Assembly (NCBI GenBank): GCA_963742345.1
Contig: CAVULO010000015.1
Coordinates: forward strand, 510,109-574,108
DNA: 64,000 nt
Reading direction: 5' to 3'
DNA from: Pseudolabrys sp963742345
GTDB taxonomy: Bacteria > Pseudomonadota > Alphaproteobacteria > Rhizobiales > Xanthobacteraceae
Position 1 is the first letter of the stretch. Each line of letters begins with the position of its first letter. The notes under the pieces are model-generated. The model saw only the letters and a program-made list of their open reading frames with translations, was not told the origin of the DNA and searched no databases. Shown here piece after piece: positions 35,089 through 47,538 of this stretch. Position numbers and translations under genes: made by a program.

Positions 35089-38000
35089 AATGGTTTCGGA
35101 AAAAGTTGTTGCATCATCCATTAACACGATGTCATCGAAGAAGAACGACCTAAACCATCATATCGTGGATTATATCGATTTACCACAAAAGCCGACTTGA
35201 CGATATTACTACCAGCCATCGCCGTGTCAATTGCTTCGGGATGTCTTGTTCCTGCTTTTACCATTCTACTAGGTAAAATCTTTACATCATTTGGAGCCTT
35301 TTCAACGGGTAAAATAGCGGGGGGCGATTTGGAACAGCAAGTGGTGCCGTTTGTTATCGGAATTTGTATTGTTGGTGCTGCGGCTTGGGGTTTAGGATGG
35401 GCAAATATGGCGCTGTGGTTGGCATTTGGCGAGAATACTGCACGAAGAGCACGGGAAAGGATAATGAAGGGATTATTGGAGAAGAACATGACTTGGTTCG
35501 ATCAGAAGGTCGTCGACAATGGAGTCAGTGGAAGTATGAATAAAGCAATCAAGTATCACTGCCTTCCTAAAATGATGGGCTAATGATAGACAAATCGATG
35601 ACCTTCAACTCGCCTGTTCGTCACCAATGGGAATGGTATTTCAATTCTCGGTCACATTCTTAGTGTCCCTTGGAATCGCCTTAAAATCATCTTGGTCACT
35701 TACCTTGATCATCCTTTCATCTCTCCCTATTATCATCGTCGTTATCTCTGTCGTCGCACCTCGAATGCAACGTAATATCAACCTGGAGAAAACTCATCTC
35801 TCCCATGCAGCAAGTCATCTCATCCGAGCCCTAACTGCGATCACAACAGTCAAAGCCTTCAACGCACAAGCTCATGAAATCTCTCGTTTCGATGTGATTT
35901 TAAATCTTGCTACAACAGCTTATCTTCGACTTGCCCAGATCAACGGTCTCCAACAGGGGATTGTCAGATTCGTTGTATTGGCTATGTTTGTACAAGGATT
36001 CTGGTATGGCGGATCTTTGGTGTTAAAGGGGACTTTGGATCCTGGTACTGTCATCATGGTGTTTTGGTCTGCTTTGATGGCTGTCAGTTCATTGCAGAAT
36101 ATTTCCCCTCAAATGATTATTCTGGAGAAGGGAAAAGCAGCGAGCTCAGAACTTGCACTCTTATGTCCGAAGTGGCAATGAACGACAAGAACCTGTTGTT
36201 AAAGCAACTAGAGTTGGAGACATGGAACTCAAGAATGTATTTGCCCTTGCTATGAAATTACTGATGACAGGTTTCATTCTCATATCCTGCGCGACCGGAT
36301 CGCCTTGTCCTCGACAATGTATCGCTTTTCCTACCATCTCGAGATTTGACATACATCGTCGGCACTTCGGGTTCCGGTAAGTCAACACTTGGCGCCCTCC
36401 TTACCAAACTCTACAACCCATCTGGTGGTGTCATCAACTTTGGCGAAACACCATTATCTGCAATTACCAGCATCATGGGTCCGTCAGCGAATCCATTACC
36501 TCCCACAATCCAGCATCCTCTTCGAAGAAACAGTCGGTCGCAACATCGCACTCGGCAAAGGCGACGATTGGGATAAAGTCACCCGCGAACAAATCCTTAC
36601 AGCAGCACAAAAAGCAATGCTTCAAGCAGTACTATTTGAAGACTTGCCGAATGGCATCGACACTGTTGTTGGCGACGGCGGTGTAACTGTTTCTGGTGGT
36701 CAACGACAACGAATTGCTCTTGCTCGTGCAATTTTGCGAGATCCAGAAGTTTTAATCCTCGACGAGGCGACAAGTGCATTGGATTATATCTCACGATCTC
36801 TCGTCAACGATGCGATTCGATTAGTCCGACAAGGGAAGACGACAGTTATCATCACCCACGACGTATCCATGATCAACGATATGGATTTCACATATGTCAT
36901 GAAAGATGGTCAAGTCGTTCAGAACGGATACAAAAGGGATCTCATGGGATTAACAACAGGCCACTTCTATCAAATGGCCAAAGCCCTCGAACGAATCCCT
37001 CAAGCCCCCGCCGAACCAATATTACCCGCCTACTCTCTTCCCGCTGCATCCTTCTCGGGGGTACGTATTCGTCAAAGCGATGGGTTATGGATGTCGAATC
37101 GTGCATCCGTTTTCGGTGATGGAGTTAGTATTGCACCACGTCCTTTAACAATGTCGGATGGCGATTTGATGATGAGGCCTGATATGGAGGAATACTGGAG
37201 TTGTGCTGAAGCTGGCGAAGCTACGGCGACGAAACGACAAAAAGTTGGACGTGTAGCTCGAGCACCAGTTCTTGAAAGTGTCACTGAATCGGAATATTCA
37301 ATGAAATCCGGTAGTACCATGGTCGAACATAACGAAAAGGTCACTACCAAAAGGGTCGGCATGTCAAAAGCAAAGGATCTCGATAATCTCAGCGAAAAAG
37401 ATATCGAAGCAGCATTGGAGGGGAAAACGGTAGGAGCTTTAACAATCTGGCAAATACTCAAAACAACTCCCAAGTGTTTGACGGGTTGGCAAAATACCCT
37501 CATGTTCATCGGATTCCTAGCAACTATCGGAAACGGTGCAGCTACGCCCGCATTCGGTTTCACACTCTCTCAACTCATGGCAAATCTATTCAAACCAAAA
37601 ACCTCCGCAAAAGTCACTCTCTACTGGGCTCTCGCTGTTCTCGGAGTCGCTGCATTCGACGGTCTAACGACGTATCTCAAAACCTACCTCCTTGAAGCAA
37701 GTGCGGAAAAATGGGTTTATCGATCTCGAAAGGAAGGAATTAAACGTATTCTCAAACAAGATTGCGAATGGTTCCTTCGAAATGATGGACAACCTTCCAT
37801 CGTCGCATCAAGACTTATCAACTCTGGTGAAGAAATGAGACCTATCGTTGGCCGATTCGCAGGAAACCTCCTCAATGCAATGACCATGCTTGCTCCTCGG
37901 GATAGTTTGGGCATTTGTTGTAGGTTGGGAATTGACTCTTGTCGGTCTTGCTTTGACACCTATCATTTTCTTCTCGACAAAGGCCTACGTTGCGATTTGT

Positions 38001-39238
38001 GAAAATTTTCAAGAAATGTTACAAGGCAGGTGGAAAGGTCGACGATGGTGTTACATGAGGCGACGAGGAATATTCGTGCTGTTGTCGGATTGGGATTGGA
38101 ACAATATTTCGAAGCGAAATTTTTGAAGGAAGTTGTTGCTGCAAGATCAGTTGCTTCTCGTAAAGTCTTTTGGATTGGGTCGGCATTTGGGGTTCTTGAG
38201 GGTGTGGCATTTTTCTCAAAAGGTACATCTCATTTCCCACAAAACTAATAATAGCGTTGATCTTTTGGTATGGAGCACATTTGGTTTCTGAGGGAAAGTA
38301 TACCGTACTCCAAATGCTCACCGTTTTCACCTTGATCATCTTCTCCACGACCACCGCCGCTCAGACTATGCAATTGGTGCCTCAAATCTCAAAATCATCA
38401 AGAAGCCGCAAACCACGTCCTCGCTTTGGCTGCTCTCTCAAAACAAACCGAAGAGTCTATTGGCGACGGGAAATTCCCTATTAAGGGAGAAATCTCGGTG
38501 GAAAATGTCACATTCTCGTACCCTGGTCGTCCAAATCATACTGTCCTCCGTAACGTCAATCTCAAAGTCAATGCAGGAGAAACCGTCGCCATCGTTGGAT
38601 CCTCAGGATCGGGTAAAAGCACCATCGCAAATTTGATTCAACGATTCTACAATCCTTCGAACCCTCACCGCGGAAGAATTACCCTCGATGGGGCCGACAT
38701 TAAAGCCATCGACGTCGCTTTCCTCCGAAGCAAAATGGCAGTTGTCTCTCAAACTCCATACTTATTCGATCTCACTATTCGCGAGAACATCACGTACGGC
38801 CTTCGATACGATGTTTCCGATGCACAAATCGAAAAAGCGGCTCGACTCGCCGGTATCCACGATTTCATCGTAAGTCTTATTCGCGGATATGATACTCCTC
38901 TTGGAGATTGTGGTTCTACGTTATCGGGTGGTCAAGCTCAACGAATTGCACTTGCCCGTGCTCTTGTTCGAAACCCACAAATTTTAATCTTGGATGAATG
39001 TACCAGCGGCCTTGATCCGGAATCGTCAAAGGCTGTGGAAAGCGCTGTTTCTGATTTGGTTAAGGAGGGAGGAAGAACCACTGTTATTATTACACATAAG
39101 GAGAATATGATCCGTGTTGCTGACCGAGTTGTTGTAATGAAGAATGGAGAGATTGTTGAAACGGGAACTTTTGATGAGGTTTGTGCTCTTCGAGGGGAAT
39201 TATGGAATATTCTTCGAAGTGGAGAGTGGGAGGGGTAA
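35089..39238 (+). pseudogene. Full ABC-B (MDR/Ste6-type) transporter with several frameshifts
   Basis: A full-length exporter: TM domain 1 (LTILLPAIAVSIASGCLVPAF; SSWSLTLIILSSLPIIIVVI), NBD1 (GTSGSGKST, VSGGQRQRIALARA, VLILDEATSALD, IITHD), linker, TM domain 2 (ALTIWQILKTTPKCLTGWQN, TLVGLALTPIIFFSTKAY) and NBD2 (GSSGSGKST, LSGGQAQRIALARA, ILILDECTSGLD). Order and spacing fit fungal pheromone or multidrug exporters; the substrate is unknown. Three introns are 37, 34 and 32 nt (35553-35589, 36237-36270, 38223-38254). About six one-base frame changes (near 35128, 36170, 36468, 37888, 38028, 38396) break the frame, while all ATP-site motifs are kept. Sequencing indels are more likely than decay, but a decaying gene cannot be excluded. 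Confidence 0.85.
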
Positions 39239-39628
39239 ATATGCGCAGGATGCAATTAGAAAGGACACTATTTCGTTGCGATAGATTCATCAAACTAATT
39301 TAATGGTTCATATCATTTACAAAACGCTCCAAATTTTCAAACGTTGCGCATTGCTTCCGAATGTGCTTGTCAATGTCGCAGTACGCGGAGTTTGCCAGCA
39401 TTGGACTAGCAAATCTCCATCAAGTCTTCATGAACAGCATCTCCTTTCACGCATCAACTCAATGACAATGTTATTCATCAGTGATTGGCGTTGCGGCATT
39501 TCTTCTCTCTGGAACTTGGTATCTTCGGCATAAGAAATATATGGACTCGGCGGGACAATCGCTCAATGTTTAGCTTCCAGAGACATACTGTATTTATCAG
39601 CCTAATATATTCGTCTCTGTGCCTTTCA
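39239..39628. other. Intergenic between convergent genes, no gene seen
   Basis: About 390 bases holding the 3' ends of the ABC transporter and the homocysteine methyltransferase transcripts. A 76-codon plus-strand frame at 39303-39533 has no family features. Confidence 0.5.
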
Positions 39629-40555
39629 CTACTCTCTTAAAGCAGACACAGCCGTGATGAAACGGGCATCAGTGTTGCAACATCCTCCCAATGCGACGTT
39701 CCCTCCATTCAATTGTCCGATCTCGATCATTGAATCAGCCCACCTCTTCGCATCACCATCAGTCGAAGCAGGAGCATCGTAGGTAAATTGAGCAGTCGTT
39801 TTGGCTTGCCATCTTCCTGCATCTGGGTACACAACCAGTGTCAATTGCATTGAGGCGATCTTTTCCGCAACCATCCTGGCCAGTCCTCCTGCGATATCAA
39901 TGCCCACACAATTTATTCCTATCCCCCATAACGTTGATATAGTAGATGACTTCAATATTTGGGAGAAGATGTCGCTCATTCGCGGTATCGAGGCATCTCC
40001 ACAGGAAAATGTGACCCATGCTTTCTTTGATCGAGTTATCGGTTCATCCGATAGTACGGTCAAAATTGCCTCCGCCTCTTCATACGATGAAATCGTTTCA
40101 AAAGCCAAATACCCGACCTCGTTCCATACATCTTTAATAGCCTCGTGGAATTGTCTTATCCTCTCTCGATGAAAATTCGTATATTCCTCCACCGTAGCCA
40201 TCGGCTCAGTTGAATACTCCCCTTTTCCAAACCTTGCATTCATACTCCCTAAACTCAATGCCACCGACCCCCTCCCATGTTCGTGGACAGCTTGTAAAGC
40301 GAGGTCGATCGCCATTCGGATTACATTCGGAATATCAATTTCAGGAGTATCCACTGAGAGAGAAATTTGGTAGGTGTTTGTTGTGATGATGTCGGAACCT
40401 GCGTTGAGGAAGGAGGTATGCCATTGTTTCACCGCGGAGGGGGAGGTGAGAGTGTGAGCTGATGTCCAGAGTTTCGAGAGTGGATGGGAGATTGATGGTG
40501 CGGGGAATGGGAGGAAGTTGGCAATGGATGTTGAGCCGCCGTCGAGGATGATCAT
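39629..40555 (-). CDS. Homocysteine S-methyltransferase
   Basis: A 308-residue intronless gene. It transfers a methyl group from S-methylmethionine or AdoMet to homocysteine, forming methionine. The N-terminal LDGGSTS, the GSDIITTNTYQ stretch, the mid-region LAFETISSYEEAEAIL, and the zinc-binding cysteines (Cys in GINCVGID and the pair in ALGGCCNTD) are all in place. Length is normal for the MHT1/SAM4 type. It is tail-to-tail with the ABC transporter. Confidence 0.92.
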   Translation of the reverse strand: MIILDGGSTSIANFLPFPAPSISHPLSKLWTSAHTLTSPSAVKQWHTSFLNAGSDIITTNTYQISLSVDTPEIDIPNVIRMAIDLALQAVHEHGRGSVALSLGSMNARFGKGEYSTEPMATVEEYTNFHRERIRQFHEAIKDVWNEVGYLAFETISSYEEAEAILTVLSDEPITRSKKAWVTFSCGDASIPRMSDIFSQILKSSTISTLWGIGINCVGIDIAGGLARMVAEKIASMQLTLVVYPDAGRWQAKTTAQFTYDAPASTDGDAKRWADSMIEIGQLNGGNVALGGCCNTDARFITAVSALRE

Positions 40556-40629
40556 GACAATCGACGAGAAATCCTAAAATCATGCTTCTGGTATAAGTAA
40601 CCTAATTATGCACATTTCAAACAAACCTT

Positions 40630-42019
40630 CTACTTCGACTTTGTCTCCCACGAAACAACTTTGGCCACAATCTTCTCAATCATATCATCATACCCCGGAA
40701 ACCACTCCTTAACAAATATAGCACTATGAGCAGTCGGTTCATCCATATACTCGGGCATCTCAACAGGTTCCCACCCATTCATATCCCTTGCCACTGTCCA
40801 AGGTAATGAACAGAATACTCTACCCTCTTCGTTCTTGTCTGATGGAATAGAAGTATAAAAGTTTGCAAAGTGAACGGGCAATTGTCGTAATTGATCATAT
40901 TGGGCTTTTAATTCCGTTGGGTCGAGAAGGATATGACCATATTCTATGTGGGACCATAAATATCGTGGTGCTGCACCGCCTAGGTCATGTCGATTTCTAT
41001 ATATTGCTTGAACTGTCTTTGTAAATGTCTCTTTCAAATCGGATTTCTTTTCGGGAGGAGGGGGCTGAGGAGATGGTGTACGGACAGGTGGAGGTTGAGG
41101 AGAAGGAGATCGTCCTGGGATAGCATCCGTTAACGAAGTTTGAGAGGTAGAAGTTGATATTGTATTTTCATTTTCAGGGAGGGATAATTGAGATGTGGAG
41201 GCATCTGCCGTAGGTCGATTTAAATATTCTTTTTCTGGTGGTTTGGCCCCTGATTTAACAAGACCTGCAATTCCACTTGTCACGACATGCGGATGGACTC
41301 CTAAAAATGGGACGTCCAGACCTATAATTCCAATGATATTATGTTGAAAGGTTACTCGTGATAATAAGATTATCGCTTCTGAAGCAAGTGAACCGCCCAT
41401 GCTGTGTCCTATTAATATCACATCCAGAGTATTCAATGGTCGATGATACGACCGTAGAGTATTTCGAAGCCTCGCATAAGCACAAGGCAAGAAGGAGATT
41501 ACCATTCACAAAAATTTACTGTTGCTACTGAAAATTGTCGTTTTGTTTTGTATTTCGGGTAGATATGTGTGTGGACAGTATGGTTACTTAGTCTTGGCCG
41601 AAGAGCCTCTTGAAAATGCTATAAATGAGAAATAAGTTCCCCGAGAAGATTACCGTCGGGAACGCCTTGAACGAGGTCTCATTTCCTTTGAATCCGTGGA
41701 TGTAGACTAGTAATAACGCACGTTTGTCGGGCCTTGGAGGTAATACTGGAGGATTTGGAGTTGTGCTCCTGTGTTCAGGCGGTGGACTCGGCTCCATAAG
41801 ATGAATTGGAGGCGTTGAAGAAGAGGTTGGGACGCCGCTTGGATTGCTCGTGCCAAGGATCGGCCCCTCTGTACCTTGAATATCTGCCGACTCCGATTCG
41901 TGGAAATATCAACGACCGGGAAATTGGATTCGTGAGGCACTTTCCAGTGTTAGTCTAAGACGAACCTGTAATCGTTCACCAGAAGTTGATGTCGGATCAC
42001 CTCCGACAGTGATTGCCAT
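40630..42019 (-). CDS. Alpha/beta-hydrolase (lipase/DUF676-like), four exons
   Basis: A serine hydrolase of 429 residues. Exons are 41917-42019, 41654-41883, 41503-41618 and 40630-41470, separated by introns of 33, 35 and 32 nt; their sum is divisible by three and the frame stays open, supporting the model. The start MAITVGGDPTSTSGERLQ leads to the oxyanion region LLLVYIHGFKGNETSFKAFP and the nucleophile elbow VILIGHSMGGSLASEA. A Pro/Ser-rich stretch (RSPSPQPPPVRTPSPQPPPP) splits the second half. In fungi this family is often annotated as DUF676 or as a ribosomal-protein-like lipase; the substrate is unknown. Confidence 0.85.
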
Positions 42020-43746
42020 TGGAGACTGGTGTTTGCGCCGCTAACTGAGAGGCATGGAATTGCAACGCGTAGAATTGCAACATGTGAAGTATTTTCTCCA
42101 AGGGTAGTAACTGCTGACTGGCAAATTCAATTCTGCTGTCCTCAGGTATCGTAGTAGTGGTATATATTCTTATATAGCGAGAATTCTATGGTTTCGTTCT
42201 GCGAGAAGGCGGCGTCAAATCCATTCACAATTTCTGTTTCAGCTGCCAATCTACCTGCCCCGCCTTTGTCGAAGAGTACGTTGCTCGGATCAATACCTAC
42301 CATGATCAATTGCTGTCTGTGCTTACGATAAATCCCAGTGCCATGGAAATGACGATGCAATTCAATACATTCTCAAACTACGAAAAGAGATTTTCATTAG
42401 TTTAATCTCTGAAACAATTACCTCTATTTTCAGCGTACCAATGCTTATTAGAGACAACGTTGGCAGGTGTGATATGCGTACTATACCATAAGCCATGGTC
42501 AATTAAACACCAACAACTAATACCACCATCGTTGGGAAATTCCTTGCCGTCAGAGCAATAATCTTTGGCAAAGCATCCATTCCTTCAAAAGCACAGACGA
42601 GAGAGTAACCCGAATGAATTTGGGATTTCACTGTCCTTATTCGGCGGACGATCTCAATTGGACATCAGGGGGATCATCCAAGGAAGTGGGAGCAAGTATC
42701 GCTGAAAATTTCGCAATGGAACTTGAATTCCCTTTCGACTAGTGTACCCCATCGTAGGCCACGGTGACGGAGATCCCGGTCGGAATGGAAGTTGTAGGCT
42801 CGTGAAGATCGGATTGGAAAATATTAGCAATTGCAGACCGGCTGGAACCGCCGTAACTGGAAGATCGGAAGGATTGAGGTGGAATGAGCGGGTTGAAAAA
42901 GGTAATTGAAATGATGAAATCGAGTTTATATTGAATCCGAGATATTTACGGCTTAGAGGGACCGTGCGTACGCGGGATGAAACTATTATTGATGAAAAGG
43001 GGTTTCGGCGTGGCTGAGTTCCCTGGATTGCTGGAAATATATCCAGGGTTTTGGGATGCGGTCTTGTTTGCATAGCCAAAAACGGAATATGAAAGTCTAG
43101 ATACATCGAAACCAGAACGGTGGAGTCATATGCCGGATGAAATCCGGTTCAGGGGGATCAGGAGACTAGTACATCGCAAAGGGTTGCGTGAATCAAACAA
43201 TTTTAAGATTGGACAAATATCAACGAGCAGTGTTTCGTCCAGCCTTTGGGCGGACGAGATTATATGACCTCCAACCTTCACATCGGATCAAATCAACCGC
43301 TCCCAAATCCCCATTCTCGCTTTCATTCCGCAAAGAAAGCTCTATGATGTAATCGCGCCTACCGGACGAAAGCAAATCCAAACCCCAGCCTGAATGGCCG
43401 AAGCTCGTCATTCGTCGATTCAGAAAGCGCTATTGGTTACCAGGTCGCCAGGTTCTACCAAAAGTTCCATTCACCCGGAGACAGCCACATTTTAAATTGT
43501 TGCGGAGGTAAACTAGCCGTGATGAATTCATTTTATTTCTCGGTGTCATAAGAATAGTGCTTATGAACTCCGTGACAATGCTTCAGTTGATGGGATGCGC
43601 ATTCTAAGCATTCATCCGAAAGACCGAAACATATGTAAAGGTACATCCAAAAACCATAATATAAATACTACACCTAGGGCCAACACTCCTCCCAATCTCA
43701 CGCACTGCACACCCCTACATATACTTTTCAATTGAAACTGAGTACA
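42020..43746. other. 1.7-kb intergenic region, no supported gene
   Basis: Between divergent hydrolase and acetate-transporter genes. Several 60-150 codon frames occur on the minus strand (for example 42654-43106) but have no family motif and no consistent splicing pattern. The right end should hold the transporter promoter. An unrecognised small gene or ncRNA cannot be excluded. Confidence 0.35.
43660..43667 (+). promoter_or_regulatory. TATA-box candidate of the acetate transporter
   Basis: TATAAATA lies 80 bases before the ATG at 43747 in a generally AT-rich stretch. Position and match fit a core promoter, but no transcription start is known. Confidence 0.35.
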
Positions 43747-44628
43747 ATGTCTGCTATTCCAGGGAATAGAAATCGTCCCGGTGATCTCGAAGCAAATCGC
43801 AATAACGGCTACCGTGCTTCGGGGGATACCCATCCTGACAACCAAACCTATCAAAGCACAATTCTCCCTGCTTCAGCAACAGATTTCGATCCAGAACCAC
43901 ATAAACGACTGTTTCGACAATTCGGCAATCCCGCACCTCTTGGACTCTGTGGCTTCGCATTGACTACTTTTGTCTTGAGTTTGATTAATGTACAAGCCAG
44001 AAGCGTCACTCACCCAAATATCGTCGTAGGACTTGGTATGACCTTCACTAAGGCTTTTATTGATTTTAGCGCTTGCGTATGGCGGATTTGCTCAGTTCTG
44101 TGCGGGAATGTGGGAGTTTGCAACTGGTAATACTTTCGGTGCGCTTGCGTTCAGTTCCTATGGTGCATTCTGGATCAGTTTCGCCTGTATCTTCATCCCG
44201 TTCTTCAACATCTCAACAGCTGATGCCTACACTTCCAATCCTTCTGAATTCACCAACGCGCTTGGTCACTATCTCATTTGTATTCCCCATTTCTTATGAT
44301 GTTCTGAATTCTAGGCTGGTCAATTTTCACATGGTTTTTGTGTATCGGCACGCTCCGTTCCTCGGTGGCTTTCTTTGGTCTATTTTTCACTCTTGCAATT
44401 GCATTCTTAATGCTTGCAATTGGCTACTATCTCGGTGAAAACACAAACTGGATTAAAGCTGGCGGATGGTTTGGGTTAGCAACTGCATTGTTCGCTTGGT
44501 ATAATGCGGTTGCAGCACTTTGGAACCCCGGAAATTCGTTCATAAAATTACCTGTTGGACAATTCCCTTGGGCTGAAAAGGGACATCCTCATGCTGGCAA
44601 TAAACTAAGGGGAGCCAAAGACTTGTAA
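43747..44628 (+). CDS. GPR1/FUN34/YaaH acetate transporter, three exons
   Basis: A 265-residue plasma-membrane protein of the acetate/succinate uptake family (Ady2/Ato). Exons are 43747-44035, 44070-44264 and 44315-44628; introns are 34 and 50 nt. The family signature is NPAPLGLCGFALTTFVLSL, then LALAYGGFAQFCAGMWEFATGNTFGALAFSSYGAFW, with six expected TM helices. The N-terminus is a 60-residue hydrophilic tail. The three exons add to 798 nt, exactly in frame. Such transporters are usually induced on acetate and repressed by glucose; that is family knowledge. Confidence 0.93.
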
Positions 44629-45125
44629 ATTCAACTCAAACTATGGATTACTTAAGTATTTTCTTCAGTAATAATGATGGTGACTGGAGGGAAGTATTTA
44701 GTATGAGGGGTTAAATTAATGTACTCATATCACGATTGAAATATTGAATCGTTTTGTATGTCGGCTCGGCCCGCTGACGTTTGTGGAGGACAGAGATAGT
44801 AATTACCCAAGTTGAGGGATGCTGTCTAATAGCTAAGTCATTGCATGTCTCTGCTCAGTTGACGATGTCAAGGGAGGGCAATCGTAATTGCCAACCAACC
44901 TCGGGGATGTCGCCGAGTGAAAGGTCCAAAATATGCCGCAATTTCATCATTATCTATAATCGAGACCATCTTAATGACGTCGGCAAATGCGGAAGATAGC
45001 CCTAAGGAATCATAATTTCATGTAATCTCTTGCATAGACAAGCGAATGGATCACCCGGGTATAGCGGCAGAATTAACAAAGGTCGTCACACCAGAGAAGG
45101 GTTGATTGGCTATTGACGTATAATA
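44629..45125. other. Intergenic, no gene seen
   Basis: About 500 bases between the convergent acetate transporter and CFT2. The short frame at 44781-44999 is unsupported. It should contain both polyadenylation regions. Confidence 0.5.
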
Positions 45126-47538
45126 TTACACTACCGCCAATCCTTCGTAAACGGCTCGTCTAACGTCCCAATACGCTTTTCTACTCCCTTCACCAGTAAT
45201 TACCCCTTCAATTTTAACTCCTTTCCCCCCTTCTTCTTTCGACACTTTTACAACCCCATCACAAATTAATACACCCTCCCCTAAAACTGCGTCATATCCA
45301 GCTTTTTGTAATCGTTGTTTCAAGTCTAAAAGACGTACTTCTCCGACGTGTAACGGTCTTGCCGGTGGTATTGAGACTGTGTTATTGGATAGAGAGGATA
45401 ATGTCGGAAGGGATCTTACAAGAGCGGTTGAGGGTTGGAAAGTCCCGTTGTTGGTTGGTTGTTGAGGTTCTGGGATGATTGAACCGATTATATGTGCGAT
45501 TTGTTGATTTTGTACCTGAAATTAGAAATCTCCAAGTAGGGAAGTACAGTCTGCCATTTGATGCTTTTGGCGATCTCATCGCTGATTCGAATTTCGTATT
45601 GACGCGTATCTACGCTGATGTCGATCGTTTCGTCTAGTCCAGGGGCATAAACCTCCTTCGTGACTCGAGGAGTATCATTCCACATCACTTTAAAAGCCTC
45701 AATGTCCTCGGGTGAAGAATTCACCACGACCTAAGGTCAATTCTCCTCAAAACGTTGCGGTACCATTTTTCGTGCGTTAAGTCTTGGAAGTAAGTTTCCC
45801 GCAGCACGACCATCATGTAATCCTTCTAAATCCACATATCCCACTCGAACATTAATCTCAATTGCCATTGTACTTTTGACAACTCTCGCTGGAATATCTT
45901 CCACCTCAATCTCAACTTCCCCCCACTTCCTCTTCCCTCCTGATTCCTTTGTGCTTCGTGTAGAAATAGGAACCAATTCATCTTCCACCCTTGTAAATTC
46001 ATCAGGTTTAAAAGTAACTCCAAAATCATCAAATTTCTTCTTTTTATCCACAAATGGAAAATGTTTCAAAGAAGATCGTGCACCTTCCACGTCTCCCAAC
46101 CAAAAATCATAAGTTCCTTCTTGTAACAGAATTGCTGAGCCTCGGATTCGTTGGATTGGTTGCTCGTGGTGTAATTCAGTATCAAGAAGTAATTGATCTT
46201 CTTCATCTTCTTCGGAATCTGATTCATCTCCTTCTAGAATATTACGTTGTCTTTCCTCAAAGAACAGTTCAGCGTCTTTGAGATCGCGGTTTGCTTTATC
46301 TGTTTTTCGCCACTGGGATAACTCGTCTCCTTGGAGGGGGATACGTTGTTCTTTGTCTACATTCATATTTAGAGAAACGTTGACAATTGGACGAGGGGAT
46401 GATATTGTGGGGGAAATAGATTGCCATTGTTGTAGTAATGTATGAGTTAGTGAGGTTGTTGAAACGGATTGAGATGTTAGAAGAAGGAGGTGTCCACTTG
46501 ATTTGAAGTCTAGAAATGCTTGATATGCAAAACTGTTTGTATGAAATTCTAGATCGTCGACGATGACAACTCGTGGTCCTGGTGGATCCTGTGCGAGATC
46601 ATTATATTGAGTTACGATTTTTATTTTATCGAAGCTGAGTGGAGAATCCTGCAAACTGATATCCTGTGACAACCATTCCAGCATTGTCCGTATGGCTGTA
46701 ATAGATTTCTGAGAGGTATGCGCAAGATAGAAAACAGGAAACGGTCGAAGAGCAGGTGTCGTTGTAAATGCATTTTCGAGAAGGATAAGTAAATCCAAAG
46801 CACGGGTAGGTGGAAGAACTGGAATCAAGACGCTCTGTTCAGAAATCAACGCCGTCGTAATAGAATCTAATCAGCCAACACTCCAGGGATGCTACCAATG
46901 AAGAATTGTTCGCGAACTTTCCGGGTAGGAATTTGTTGATGAGACGAACCCCGTACATCAGTAATAACACAGCTTGCCCTCTCCAACAGCCGTAAGGTTT
47001 TCCCATCCAATGTGCCCGCAACAATCCTCTCTCTCGCATGATTCCAATCAACCAAAACAACAATATTCTCCTGATCCTTTTTAATATTCCATATGGTCCC
47101 ACCAATACTGTGACCAGAAGGATACGCAGTAACTTGGATCCCATGTGATAAATGAGTAGGTTGACTATATCTCAATGTAGTAATTCTATCAAATACCTTA
47201 TCTACATCTTTTTTCGTCAGGTATTCGTATTCTGTTTCGGATTTGACGTCCTGGACGGTTGGACCGGGGGGAGTGAGTTCGAGAGTTGATAGACGACCTA
47301 GTGTGGAGACTGGGACTGTTGAGTATATTTGTGTGTAGGGGTGGGTGAGGGCGATACGGGGGAGGGCGTTGATGTGAGTTGGCGTGCTGTGGGAGAGGAG
47401 GATAAAGTCGAGTTGGGAAGGGAGGTGAGGAGGTGGGAGGGAGTCGGGTGTACTTGCATTTATTAGAATTGTAAGAGAGTCGAGTGTAAGAAGAAGGCAG
47501 TTATGAGGTAATGGAGATAGGGGAGTCAACTGAAGCAT
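45126..47538 (-). CDS. CFT2: Cleavage and polyadenylation factor subunit CFT2/CPSF2, four exons
   Basis: A 772-residue nuclear protein of the mRNA 3'-end processing complex, the metallo-beta-lactamase-fold partner of the endonuclease Ysh1. Exons are 46896-47538, 45764-46866, 45548-45730 and 45126-45515 (sum 2319 nt, in frame) with introns of only 29, 33 and 32 nt. Recognisable regions: LDFILLSHSTPTHINALP at the degenerate metal site (SHSTPTH instead of HxHxDH), VTAYPSGHSIGGTIWNI, the beta-CASP start SVLIPVLPPTRALDLLILLE, an acidic linker (DESDSEEDEEDQ) and the C-terminal NSSPEDIEAFKVMWND. The imperfect metal motif is expected for CFT2, which is catalytically inactive. Confidence 0.93.

Noticed and set aside
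36237..36270. Treating the 34-nt in-gene gap in the ABC transporter as another sequencing error
   Set aside because: It has GT, a branch motif CTGATG and AG, and its removal restores NVSFSYPARPD exactly; it fits the other short introns.
41884..41916. In-frame TGA in the hydrolase as a nonsense mutation
   Set aside because: The stop falls within a 33-nt GT-AG segment whose removal keeps the frame.
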